Assembly: GCA_003151315.1 (NCBI GenBank)
Contig: PLXF01000055.1
Span: 787 to 13,694 of the forward strand
DNA: 12,908 nt
Direction of reading: 5' to 3'
Origin: Parachlamydiales bacterium
Lineage (GTDB): Bacteria; Chlamydiota; Chlamydiia; Chlamydiales; SM23-39
Position 1 is the first letter of the stretch. Each line of letters starts with the position of its first letter. Position numbers and translations under genes: made by a program. Below are positions 5,683 to 12,908 of this stretch, one piece after another. A model generated the notes under the pieces. The model had not been told where the DNA came from, ran no database searches, and saw only the letters and a program-made list of their open reading frames with translations.

Positions 5683-5711
5683 GGACTTTGTCCGGCAGAT
5701 GGACAAAGTCC
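5683..5711. repeat. Hairpin B: perfect 11-bp inverted repeat
   Basis: GGACTTTGTCC and GGACAAAGTCC form a perfect 11-bp stem around the 7-base loop GGCAGAT. It lies 31 bases after hairpin A and about 45 bases before the -35 of the promoter at 5757. No T-tract follows on either strand. It could be an operator, a recombination site or part of a small interspersed repeat. Confidence 0.6.
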
Positions 5712-5756
5712 GTGACTAAGATCTCTATTAGCTGAAAATAATTGAAAAAAAAAGTG

Positions 5757-5785
5757 TTGTATAAATACACCATATATTGTAATAT
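5757..5785 (+). promoter_or_regulatory. Sigma-70-type promoter for the gene at 5815
   Basis: TTGTAT (5757-5762), 17 bases, then TAATAT (5780-5785). Transcription would start near 5792, about 23 bases before the ATG. The spacer and -10 also form an inverted repeat, CATATAT-TGTA-ATATATG (5771-5788). Confidence 0.5.
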
Positions 5786-5786
5786 A

Positions 5787-5800
5787 TGTAATTAATTACA
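5787..5800. promoter_or_regulatory. Palindromic operator candidate at the transcription start
   Basis: TGTAATTAATTACA is a perfect 14-bp palindrome immediately downstream of the -10 hexamer, covering the predicted start site. A dimeric repressor bound here would block the promoter. The regulator is not known, and AT-rich sequence makes chance palindromes more likely. Confidence 0.35.
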
Positions 5801-5814
5801 CAATATTGGTAACA

Positions 5815-6603
5815 ATGAATTTAATTGCAAACTCTGAATCCATTGCGAATATGAGCATAGATCCATCGATTGGGATTCCATCTAATTGCGATCAACAAAT
5901 GGTAGATCGAGCTGTTAATTCTCTTATTCAATCTGTGACTCAACCTTATTTATCCATGATTAAGCAATATTTCGAGTTCCAAGCATTAGGAGAAGATCGT
6001 ATACCTATGTTTTATGAATTACCAAATGGAGGCAGCGTAGCCGGAACTAAAGAAGCAATTGAAAAAGGAGAATCCAGGTATTGTGCAAATTTTACGTGTA
6101 AAACACCCGATTTAAATTCAAATAATCCATTTGAAGATTTAGTTTTATCATTAAGTAGTAGACTTTCAAGTCTTGGGATTCCTAATGATGCAGTTGCTGT
6201 TCGATTTTCTAAAGGAAGATTAAATATCTCCGACCCACTTAATCGAATATGGCACCTAGATGATAGGGCAGGTTTACAGGCTTTCGTTTCTTTTGGCACA
6301 ATAAATAATTGGGCTACTCGAATTCTCAATAAAGACAACGCGCAAACCCTTTTTAGAGACGAAGAACATCTGAAAAAATTCACCCGCCTCGACACTGAGC
6401 TTATGCTCTCTGGAGAATGGAATAAGATTATAGACAAAATCGAATCTGTTGCACAACCAGCAACCTTAGGATTCCTGTACGAAGGAACAAAGGTTCTGCA
6501 TAGAGCTCCAAAGGAAATTGATTTTTCAGAAACTCTTATCGAAGAACATGACTACCGTTTATTTATGCAATTCACAAACGGCACTACCCGTTTCCGCGCA
6601 TAA
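5815..6603 (+). CDS. Unrecognised protein with a candidate Fe(II)/2OG-oxygenase-like HxD...H...R site (DUF1826-like)
   Basis: I take the ATG at 5815 (262 residues) rather than the in-frame TTG at 5806, because the promoter and spacing fit it; no strong ribosome binding site is visible. The N-terminal 140 residues are not recognised. The C-terminal half contains IWHLDDRAGLQAFVSFGT (H147, D149) and then GFLYEGTKVLHRAP (H229). R248 follows in DYRLFMQFTN, 19 residues after the second histidine. HxD plus a distal His forms the metal facial triad of double-stranded beta-helix oxygenases, and an Arg about 10-20 residues later often binds 2-oxoglutarate. The HRAP...RLF ending also recalls DUF1826. 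There is no signal peptide or membrane segment. The function and substrate are unknown, and the fold is an inference from motif spacing. The gene is convergent with the autotransporter. Confidence 0.5.
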   Translation: MNLIANSESIANMSIDPSIGIPSNCDQQMVDRAVNSLIQSVTQPYLSMIKQYFEFQALGEDRIPMFYELPNGGSVAGTKEAIEKGESRYCANFTCKTPDLNSNNPFEDLVLSLSSRLSSLGIPNDAVAVRFSKGRLNISDPLNRIWHLDDRAGLQAFVSFGTINNWATRILNKDNAQTLFRDEEHLKKFTRLDTELMLSGEWNKIIDKIESVAQPATLGFLYEGTKVLHRAPKEIDFSETLIEEHDYRLFMQFTNGTTRFRA

Positions 6604-6624
6604 CTGGGCACAAAACTCGGCGCG

Positions 6625-6653
6625 ATGTAGGCAACAAATGAATTTCGCTACAT
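6625..6653. repeat. Small inverted repeat after the gene ending at 6603
   Basis: ATGTAG and CTACAT pair around a 17-base loop. It is weak as a terminator because no T-run follows. The rest of 6604-6860 shows no gene. Confidence 0.2.
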
Positions 6654-6726
6654 ATTATAGAGATGTTCCGTTCGCTCAAGCAGAGTGAAGCTCCATATTC
6701 CGGCAAGATTACGGCATTTGACTGTT

Positions 6727-6761
6727 TTGGGGCGATTTTTTGAATCGATTTTACCCCCCAA
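6727..6761. terminator. Candidate bidirectional terminator hairpin
   Basis: TTGGGG and CCCCAA enclose a second stem CGATT/AATCG with loop TTTTG; an ATTTTA bulge lies on one side. It sits between two convergent genes (stops at 6603 and 6861), where a shared terminator is expected. The T-tract is internal rather than trailing, so strength is uncertain. Confidence 0.35.
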
Positions 6762-6860
6762 TTTCTATAGATAAACTCCAGTTACTGGTTACGTTACGAA
6801 CTTTCGACTGGTTTAACCTTTTCAGAAAAACTGCAGATGTTCTCGTTAGATCCTTCGAAA

Positions 6861-9800
6861 CTAAAAGTCTTTACTAACCGTTACGTTTAGCTCGCTTGAC
6901 CAGTAGTTAGAGCCAAATTCCCCTTCAAAACCAAAGTCTACTTTAAAGGGCTTTTCTCTCCCGATGGCTGCGATAAAATTCAAACCCACGGATCCCAAAT
7001 TGAGGTTTTGATTTACAGCCGTAACAGTAAAGCTACTAGGAGTTCCCACAAAAGATGTGTTTACAGTTCCTGTGCCGAAGGGCTTTTCAAAGACATAAGA
7101 TGCCTTTTCTCTTAAGAAAAAGGCGCCCCAGCTCTTGTCCCATTTCTGACAGAATTTCAGACCTGTTTCGCTGCGCACCATAGAGCTGCTCTTAGCCTTT
7201 TGCTTTGCATTGAAAGGAAAGGCTCCATGTTCTTGATAGCCTCTTTGCCAAGAAATTGCCCAATCAGCAGAGGTAAAGGCAATCACATCGCCCCAAGAAA
7301 ACTCTACGTCATATCCGACTTCCAAATGCGGGACAAGTTGCCACGCAAAGATCTCTGCATGAGCCTTTTCAGAAAACCCAGGGAAAGAGATATTCCTCGT
7401 ATTGTCTGTTTCGTTAAATAGGCCCCAACCAGCAGGAGATAAATAGAAATCCCCTATAAAACAATTCCCATACACAGAGCCAAAGTAATAGTTGATATTG
7501 CCATGGCCTGCATTGTTTTCTTCAGAATAATGAGTATGGGCATATCCCAGCGAGCCGCCTGCGAGTCCTCTATTTTCTCCCTGATAATCGAATCCAACGA
7601 GAACGGCTTCAGAGATAAAGTTGAAGGAAGGGTTTTGTAGAGAGGCTGCTTGGTGTGCAAATTCTCCAAAGCCCGATATCCAAGCAGAGTACTTGTTCTT
7701 AGGCCCTTTACTTGTCACAGGTGCGGCAACCCTATCTGTGGCATCTGCTACGAGCGCTGAGAGAAACTGATCTTGCAATGATTCCTTTCCTGAAAATCTA
7801 AACCCATCGATCCGAGAGCTGACAAGATTACTAAGAGAAAATGCTGTCTGCGCTGCGATATAAGTCCCGAAGGCATTTCTAGCGGGCGATACGCTTTTTA
7901 ACGCTTGCTCCAATGTATCTCCGGAAAGAGCTGCTAAAGATGTAAATCCGCTTGATGGAGGAGCTCCTGCATTTAAATAATTCGCTACAATCAGAAGATT
8001 TCCATGAAGTCCTTGTGTTGGGATAGCCAAAACGTAATTTAAATAAATATCGTTTCCAAGATAGGACAAATCAAACGTAAATCCGGGAATTGTGTTCTTA
8101 GAGGAAAAAACGCCGCTTAAAGACCCTGCCGTTAAAATTAGATAACTTCCTTGACGCGCAAAAGCACCTGGATCTTGAATAATTTGCAATCCCCCATCGA
8201 CCATTGCGCTGCCTGTTACATGGACTTGAGAGGATGCTGTAGGAGCTATCTCAATAACAGTTGTAGAACCCGAATTTAAAACAAGACTGCCAAGAGTGAT
8301 TGTTCCAATCGAATTACCGGGAGAAAGCACACCTCCATTTTCAATACGAGTCTGCCCGCCAATCGTTCCCGATCCCTTTAACGTTCCTCCAGAATTGACT
8401 GTAACGCCTCCCGCAACTGATCCGGTAATCGATAAAACTCCTCCTTGAACTGACGTTAGACCTGTATACGTGTTTACACCTGATAATGTCTGCTGGCCAG
8501 TCCCTTGCTTTGTCAAAAGTAAAGGGGTAGCTAAATAATTCTGAATGACTCCTGAAAATAGGCCGTTTACAGAAGAGTCTGTGTTGATAATTAGCGAGGG
8601 AGTAGATTGTACAACACTTGTGCTATCGCCATTGAGTTCCCCGATCGTAAAAGACGGAGGAGATGTTTGAATATCAAGCAGGTTATCTTTTAAGACAATA
8701 TTTGCATTACCACCCGAATTGGCGCCTTCAATATGAAAGCCTATATCGGAAATGCGCCTTCCTTCATTGATTGCTTGAATTGTTACCTTGCCGCTTGAAA
8801 CGGTAAAGCCTTGATTGAAAGAAATTTGTGTCCCTTCAACAGAGCCATTATTCGTTACAGAAATAGCCGAGCCATCGCCTAAAGTCGCAGTACCATTAAA
8901 TATTGCCTGCGAACCCGAAACGTAACCGATATTGTTAGTTTCATTACCTGTATTAGCAGCTCTGTTAGTAATAGATATACTCAAATCAGTTCCGGCTGCG
9001 AAATTCCCACCAACCTCTAATTGACTTAAATTGACATAACCCGTTTGATTAGCCGTGCTTACATTGCTATTTGTTCCATTGTTGGAAATCGCGATGTTAG
9101 CATCATTGCCTAAAGTGCAAGAACCCTGAAAATAAACTTGCTGCGCTCCTACAGAACCAATCAGATTATGTCCTGCTCCGCTCCCCGTGTCTTCCCCGAT
9201 ATTTTCAACTTGCAAGCTAAAAGAATTACCCGACTCAAAGTTACCTACGGCTTTAAATTGCGGAGTTCCAACAACACCCGCGTAACTTGTAGGATTCGCA
9301 TTATTGCCACTAAAATTTCCGTGATTGCTTACATGAATGGCTGCGCTATTTTGAATGACAGCAGCAGAACCAAATAAAAGCTGACTGCTCGAGACGGTTC
9401 CGATCCCATTCGCATTAATAGTATGGCTGCTATCTGTTCCGCTGTTTGTTATCGAGATATTTAAAAAGTCATTTGCTTGAAATTCCCCATTAAATATCAT
9501 TTGACTAGTGCCTAATTGGCCTACGCCAGTAAGGACTCCTGTTTTATTCCCGCTACATGTTCCGCTATTTTGCGTAACAAAAGCAGCGTGTTTGCCAACA
9601 GTGCAAGAATTATTAAACATCACCTGATCGCCATCGATACCAATTGTGGAGATAGACCCAACGTAGGTCTGCCCGCTGCCGCTGCCGCTATCGATACCAA
9701 CGTTTGTAGCAGTCAGACTAAGACCATCGCCTGCCACAAATTGTGCATTTACAAAGAATTGATGTTCATAAACAACCCCTACATAGAGTGCGTTGCTGCC

Positions 9801-10754
9801 ATTGGTTCCACTGTTGCCGCTATTCTCACCATAATTAGAAATTGTAACTGCACTAGAGTCACCCAAATTACATGTATTACCCAAGCTAATTTGCCAAGAC
9901 CCAACTGCTCCAACAGAGCTACTCCCCTCAGATGTCCCGCTATTGACTCCATTATTTGTTACAGAAAAATTAAATGCATCACCTGAAACAAACGCATCCG
10001 CATTATAATATTGACCATTTAATACATATCCAATGCTATTTCCAGTCAAACTATTACTGCCGCTATACGTACCGCTGTTAGAAAGAGAAATAGTCGCATT
10101 ATCTCCAATACTATTAATATTAATAATCTGGGCTTGATAGGCGGTCATGAAGGAAATCTGATTCCCACCTGTCCCGTGAGAACTATCACTTCCTGTGTTT
10201 GTTAAAGTAAGAGACCCTCCATTCAACATAGAGAAGGGACCTTGCACAAAAAATTGATTGTCCAGATTACTAAGCGCAACGCCCGAACTATTCAACAATT
10301 GCGAGCCTACATTGCTTACACTCAGAACGGCGCTACCTGAAGAAGAAGTATCGTTTCGATTAAATGAGAATTGATTTCCTAGAGCAGTGAGATTATTCGT
10401 GTTTGTTATATTTATTGTCGCGTTTGTTAGCGAGCCCGTAATGCCAAGTCCATTTAATGCAACCTCATGATTATTAAATTGGATTGTAAATAGAGATGCA
10501 CTGTTTGGAAAAAAAAGAGAGCAGACAGAGAAATTATCGACTGATTGAGTAGGACTCAAATCGACATTCCCAACAGAACTATCAAAAATAACTTGTATCA
10601 CACCCGAGGGGACTCCCGGAGGATTCCAATTTTCAGGAGCATTCATATCATGTTCTGGACTTGTCGCAATCCAGGTAGACGTTGCGGGTATAGCACTTAA
10701 GGGGGCAATAATTGTTAGTCCAAAAACACAAACACTATTTTTAAGGAATGGCAT
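6861..10754 (-). CDS. Type Va autotransporter with repetitive passenger domain
   Basis: This 1297-residue protein has all parts of a classical autotransporter. The signal peptide is at residues 1 to about 25 (MPFLKNSVCVFGLTIIAPLS, then AIPA). A long beta-helix-type passenger rich in N, G, S and T follows. An autotransporter-associated strand repeat lies near 744-815 (TKQGTGQQTLSGVNTYTG, GSGTIGG, SPGNSIGTITLGSL). The C-terminal 12-strand translocator begins at about 1019 (KYSAWISGFGEFAHQ) and ends in the terminal Phe (VSKDF) required for outer-membrane assembly. The passenger has about 14 repeats of some 40 residues, listed separately. The product should be exported by Sec, inserted by the Bam complex and displayed on the surface; a role in adhesion is inferred. 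The ribosome binding site is weak (AAAGAAAA before the ATG). A hairpin leader lies upstream. The gene is inside the tRNA-Asn direct repeats. Confidence 0.92.
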   Translation of the reverse strand: MPFLKNSVCVFGLTIIAPLSAIPATSTWIATSPEHDMNAPENWNPPGVPSGVIQVIFDSSVGNVDLSPTQSVDNFSVCSLFFPNSASLFTIQFNNHEVALNGLGITGSLTNATINITNTNNLTALGNQFSFNRNDTSSSGSAVLSVSNVGSQLLNSSGVALSNLDNQFFVQGPFSMLNGGSLTLTNTGSDSSHGTGGNQISFMTAYQAQIININSIGDNATISLSNSGTYSGSNSLTGNSIGYVLNGQYYNADAFVSGDAFNFSVTNNGVNSGTSEGSSSVGAVGSWQISLGNTCNLGDSSAVTISNYGENSGNSGTNGSNALYVGVVYEHQFFVNAQFVAGDGLSLTATNVGIDSGSGSGQTYVGSISTIGIDGDQVMFNNSCTVGKHAAFVTQNSGTCSGNKTGVLTGVGQLGTSQMIFNGEFQANDFLNISITNSGTDSSHTINANGIGTVSSSQLLFGSAAVIQNSAAIHVSNHGNFSGNNANPTSYAGVVGTPQFKAVGNFESGNSFSLQVENIGEDTGSGAGHNLIGSVGAQQVYFQGSCTLGNDANIAISNNGTNSNVSTANQTGYVNLSQLEVGGNFAAGTDLSISITNRAANTGNETNNIGYVSGSQAIFNGTATLGDGSAISVTNNGSVEGTQISFNQGFTVSSGKVTIQAINEGRRISDIGFHIEGANSGGNANIVLKDNLLDIQTSPPSFTIGELNGDSTSVVQSTPSLIINTDSSVNGLFSGVIQNYLATPLLLTKQGTGQQTLSGVNTYTGLTSVQGGVLSITGSVAGGVTVNSGGTLKGSGTIGGQTRIENGGVLSPGNSIGTITLGSLVLNSGSTTVIEIAPTASSQVHVTGSAMVDGGLQIIQDPGAFARQGSYLILTAGSLSGVFSSKNTIPGFTFDLSYLGNDIYLNYVLAIPTQGLHGNLLIVANYLNAGAPPSSGFTSLAALSGDTLEQALKSVSPARNAFGTYIAAQTAFSLSNLVSSRIDGFRFSGKESLQDQFLSALVADATDRVAAPVTSKGPKNKYSAWISGFGEFAHQAASLQNPSFNFISEAVLVGFDYQGENRGLAGGSLGYAHTHYSEENNAGHGNINYYFGSVYGNCFIGDFYLSPAGWGLFNETDNTRNISFPGFSEKAHAEIFAWQLVPHLEVGYDVEFSWGDVIAFTSADWAISWQRGYQEHGAFPFNAKQKAKSSSMVRSETGLKFCQKWDKSWGAFFLREKASYVFEKPFGTGTVNTSFVGTPSSFTVTAVNQNLNLGSVGLNFIAAIGREKPFKVDFGFEGEFGSNYWSSELNVTVSKDF
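8747..10373 (-). repeat. Passenger repeat array, two alternating unit types
   Basis: Units are anchored by a Gln at residues 128, 167, 199, 248, 288, 332, 377, 418, 458, 499, 539, 578, 616 and 643. Spacings are mostly 38-45 residues. Odd and even units differ. One type reads roughly Q-x-x-F-N-x-(C/A)-x-L-G-D-x-A-x-I-x-V-S-N-x-G (for example QVYFQGSCTLGNDANIAISN). The other reads Q-x-x-x-x-x-F-x-A-G-D-x-L-x-I-x-x-T-N-x-G-x-D-S-G (for example QLEVGGNFAAGTDLSISITN). The conservation is at the protein level; the DNA has diverged. Confidence 0.8.
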
Positions 10755-10826
10755 TTTTTCTTTGTAACAGCTACACTCATATTAAATAAATACGAAATAA
10801 GATAGACCTCCCTGCGTCTCAGCTTT

Positions 10827-10860
10827 ATACACAAGTTGATTCAAGAATCGGTTTGTGTAT
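10827..10860. promoter_or_regulatory. Two-tier hairpin in the autotransporter leader
   Basis: ATACACAA pairs with TTGTGTAT (8 bp), and inside it GATTC pairs with GAATC around AA. The two stems are separated by a symmetric 3x3 internal loop. It lies 73-106 bases upstream of the autotransporter ATG. It could be an operator or a structured leader RNA. I see no convincing -35/-10 pair for the autotransporter itself. Confidence 0.45.
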
Positions 10861-10907
10861 ATAACGAAACAACCTGAAGAATCGTTTTTTGGCTGTGGAC
10901 ACACGGA

Positions 10908-10926
10908 GAAGGTTCGGGGGACCTTC
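10908..10926. repeat. Small hairpin between autotransporter and tRNA
   Basis: GAAGGT and ACCTTC form a 6-bp stem with the loop TCGGGGG. No T-run follows directly. It may be the downstream part of the tRNA transcript's 3' region. Confidence 0.25.
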
Positions 10927-10950
10927 GTATTGAGATACCTGTTAGAAAAG

Positions 10951-10971
10951 AAGAAACCTGCTTGATTTCTT
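10951..10971 (-). terminator. Weak terminator candidate for the tRNA-Asn gene
   Basis: On the minus strand AAGAAA and TTTCTT form a 6-bp stem with a 9-base loop, followed by CTTTTCT, ten bases after the tRNA 3' end. The stem is A/T-only apart from two G-C pairs, so this is a weak call. Confidence 0.3.
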
Positions 10972-10980
10972 ATAAAGGAT

Positions 10981-11052
10981 CTCCGGGTGCAAGATTCGAA
11001 CTTGCGACCAATGGATTAACAGTCCACTGCTCTACCGCTGAGCTAACCCGGA
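10981..11052 (-). tRNA. tRNA-Asn (anticodon GTT)
   Basis: The minus strand folds into a standard 72-nt cloverleaf. The acceptor is TCCGGGT/ACCCGGA, the D stem GCTC/GAGC with loop AGCGGTA, and the anticodon stem GTGGA/TCCAT with loop CTGTTAA (GTT, Asn). The 5-base variable loop is TGGTC, and the T stem is GCAAG/CTTGC with loop TTCGAAT. The discriminator is G, and the 3' CCA is not encoded. It has its own promoter just upstream and is divergent from recD2. Its 3' 46 bases are duplicated at 3537-3582, so this gene probably served as an integration site. Confidence 0.97.
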
Positions 11053-11070
11053 ACGGATAGAAGAAGCTCG

Positions 11071-11099
11071 ATTCTACTCAACTGCGCTATTTTTGACAA
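11071..11099 (-). promoter_or_regulatory. tRNA-Asn promoter
   Basis: On the minus strand TTGTCA (11099-11094), 17 bases, then TAGAAT (11076-11071). The predicted start is about 12 bases before the mature tRNA 5' end, leaving a short RNase P leader. Confidence 0.75.
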
Positions 11100-11163
11100 C
11101 TATTTTGACCTTGAGCATGAAGAGGATAACCTGTTAAAGTAGCTCTTTTGCTTAAGAGGCGCC

Positions 11164-12908
11164 GTGGAAGAGATCTCTGGATATATCGAAGCTATCGTCT
11201 TTGTCCAACCGGAAAATGGATTCACCGTCGCTAGACTTAAAGAAACGAATAAAAAAGATTTTACTGTAATCCGGGGCTACATCCCCTCAGTCCACCCGGG
11301 CGAGACGGTTCGGTGCGGCGGGGAATGGAAAAACCACCCCTCCCACGGCCGCCAATTCGAAGTCTCCGAATATGTGATCGAATCCCCTTGCGATGTCGTG
11401 GGAATCCAAAAATACCTGGAATCGGGCCTTGTCAAAGGGATCGGACACGGCTATGCCAAAAAGATCGTCGATCGCTTCGGCGCCGATACGCTGCAGGTGA
11501 TCGACCAGACGCCGCAACGCCTCTTGGAAATTCAGGGGTTGGGTAAAAAAAGGCTCGATAGCATCCAGGAATGCTGGCAAAAACAGCGCTCAATTCGCGA
11601 TGTGATGCTGTTTTTGAGAACGCACGGAGTCACCCCCGCTTATGCCCAAAAAATCTTTAAAGCTTACGGCGATAAGAGCATCGAAAAGGTGAAGGAAAAC
11701 CCCTATCAGCTCGCTAAAGATATTTTTGGGATTGGATTTAAACTAGCCGATACCATCGCCCAAAGGATGGGTTTTGCCTTGGAGTCGCCGGAGCGGATCA
11801 GCGCCGGCATTGAGCATGTGTTGTGGGAGATGACTGGGGATGGACATACCTGTTTCCCTTTGCGGGAGTTTTTGCCGCTCGCTTGCCAGATTCTGGAAGT
11901 TGACGTTTCTCTCGTAGAAACGCAAGTGAAGGAGATGGTGAACAAAAAGGTGCTGGCTCAAGATGAATTGGAAGAGTCTTTGATTTGGCTCAGACCCTTT
12001 TATGCCTACGAATATGGGATTAGCCGCGATTTGGTGAGACTAGCCAAAGGGGAACTGGCGATCCGCTCGATCGATACGGGAAAAGCGGCCATTTGGGTGC
12101 AAGAGCAGCTAAACATCGAATTTGCTCTGCAGCAAAAAGAGGCGGTGATTAAGGCGCTAATCGATAAGGTCCACATCATTACGGGGGGACCGGGTACGGG
12201 AAAAAGCACGATCACTAAAGCCATTTTAACCATCTCGGCTAAACTCACTTCGAAAATTTCTTTGGCCGCGCCGACAGGAAGAGCCGCAAAAAGGCTGACG
12301 CAAATCACGGGGAAAAAGGCCTTTACTATCCATGCGCTCCTTGAGATGGATTTTGTCGCCGGCGGATTTAAACGGGGCAAAGATAATCCTCTCGATTGCG
12401 ATCTGCTCATCGTCGATGAGGCGAGCATGATCGACACTCCCCTTTTATTCCATTTGCTGAAAGCGCTCCCGAGCTCCGCTCGGCTGCTTCTGGTAGGCGA
12501 TATCGATCAGCTACCGAGCGTAGGGCCTGGGACCGTTTTGCGCGATCTGATTCAGTCGGAACTTATCGGCGTCACGCGATTGACGGAGATTTTTCGGCAG
12601 GCTAAGGGCTCTAAAATTATTACGAACGCCCACCGAATTAATCAGGGGGAATTTCCCGAAATCACCACTCACGAAAGAAGCGATTTTCACTTCATTCAAG
12701 CAGAAACTCCGGAAGCGATTCGGGAGACTATTTTGCAACTGGTCTCTAAAGAGATCCCCGATAGGTGGCATTTCAATCCCTTCGATGATATCCAGGTCCT
12801 CTCTCCGATGCGTAAAGGAGTCATTGGCGCCGAAATGCTCAACGATGCGCTACAAAATCTACTTAACCCTTCAGATACGCCCCTTTTCCGAGCTGGCCGG
12901 AGATTTCA
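11164..12908 (+). CDS. recD2: RecD2-type ATP-dependent DNA helicase, 3' end outside window
   Basis: The frame starts with GTG at 11164, four bases after AAGAGG (11154-11159), and is open to the window end (581 complete codons; the family is usually 700-800 residues). The first 110 residues resemble the RecD2 N-terminal OB-like domain (ISGYIEAIVFVQPENGFTVA, FEVSEYVIE). Helix-hairpin-helix pairs follow (GLVKGIGHGYAKKIVDRFG, LLEIQGLGKKRLDSI). The SF1 helicase core has motif I GGPGTGKST at 341-349, motif Ia APTGRAAKRL, motif II LIVDEAS with D418-E419, motif III GDIDQLPSVGPG and motif IV TEIFRQ. RecD2 enzymes unwind DNA 5' to 3' and act in repair independently of RecBCD. The gene looks intact as far as seen, is GC-richer than the region to its left and lies outside the tRNA repeats, consistent with core genome. 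Confidence 0.93.
   Translation, partial: MEEISGYIEAIVFVQPENGFTVARLKETNKKDFTVIRGYIPSVHPGETVRCGGEWKNHPSHGRQFEVSEYVIESPCDVVGIQKYLESGLVKGIGHGYAKKIVDRFGADTLQVIDQTPQRLLEIQGLGKKRLDSIQECWQKQRSIRDVMLFLRTHGVTPAYAQKIFKAYGDKSIEKVKENPYQLAKDIFGIGFKLADTIAQRMGFALESPERISAGIEHVLWEMTGDGHTCFPLREFLPLACQILEVDVSLVETQVKEMVNKKVLAQDELEESLIWLRPFYAYEYGISRDLVRLAKGELAIRSIDTGKAAIWVQEQLNIEFALQQKEAVIKALIDKVHIITGGPGTGKSTITKAILTISAKLTSKISLAAPTGRAAKRLTQITGKKAFTIHALLEMDFVAGGFKRGKDNPLDCDLLIVDEASMIDTPLLFHLLKALPSSARLLLVGDIDQLPSVGPGTVLRDLIQSELIGVTRLTEIFRQAKGSKIITNAHRINQGEFPEITTHERSDFHFIQAETPEAIRETILQLVSKEIPDRWHFNPFDDIQVLSPMRKGVIGAEMLNDALQNLLNPSDTPLFRAGRRF

Noticed and set aside
6012..6437. 141-residue minus-strand ORF
   Set aside because: It is antisense to the gene at 5815-6603, which has its own promoter and coherent motifs; the antisense protein shows no recognisable features.
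9516..9986. 156-residue plus-strand ORF inside the autotransporter
   Set aside because: Its repeated ATN/CIT-type composition mirrors the N/G/S/T-rich codons of the passenger repeats on the other strand.
8747..10373. CRISPR or DNA tandem repeat array
   Set aside because: The periodicity is in the protein sequence of the autotransporter; the DNA units are divergent, with no constant repeats separated by spacers.
12006..12437. 143-residue minus-strand ORF within recD2
   Set aside because: It is antisense to the helicase core with Walker A and B motifs, and its G/P/V-rich segments are complements of those motifs.

Overview
The window looks like a stretch of a Gram-negative bacterial chromosome. 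A chlamydia-like (environmental Chlamydiota) host is my best guess. It rests on the overall feel of the RecD2 protein and on a large type V autotransporter next to a tRNA gene. No database search was possible, so the assignment is tentative. Two base-composition zones are visible by eye: the recD2 end is GC-richer, while roughly 5.2-6.6 kb is very AT-rich, with many A/T-only stretches.

Left part (1-3059). The window opens with the first codons of a minus-strand MerR/TipA-type regulator. Its promoter has a 20-bp spacer containing a perfect palindrome, which is the MerR autoregulation layout. Then come a class I SAM methyltransferase (+), an unrecognised and possibly frameshifted gene (+), and a minus-strand cluster: a DJ-1/PfpI isonitrile-hydratase-like gene, a 32-aa coupled ORF, and a SAP-domain protein. 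An IS5-family (IS903-like) element has landed 7 bp upstream of the DJ-1/PfpI ATG. It supplies the extra 30 residues at the N-terminus of the longer reading frame.

Middle part (3060-10980). The IS is a remnant: its transposase is frameshifted and cut off at about 3536. At that point it abuts a 46-base fragment of the 3' part of a tRNA-Asn gene. An intact tRNA-Asn lies in the same orientation at 10981-11052. The two copies form a direct repeat bracketing about 7.4 kb, as in a tRNA-integrated island, although no integrase is present. The bracketed cargo is a DUF3800 protein (+), an HNH-nuclease-like protein with a C-terminal membrane segment (-), an AT-rich intergenic region with a near-consensus promoter and two strong hairpins, a protein with a candidate Fe(II) HxD...H facial triad (+), and a 1297-residue autotransporter (-) built from about 14 repeats of roughly 40 residues.

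Right part (10981-12908). The tRNA-Asn (GTT) has a near-consensus promoter. It is divergent from recD2, a RecD2/RecD-like SF1 helicase gene that runs off the window after 581 codons. The DUF3800/HNH pair may be defence-type cargo of the island; that is inference only.
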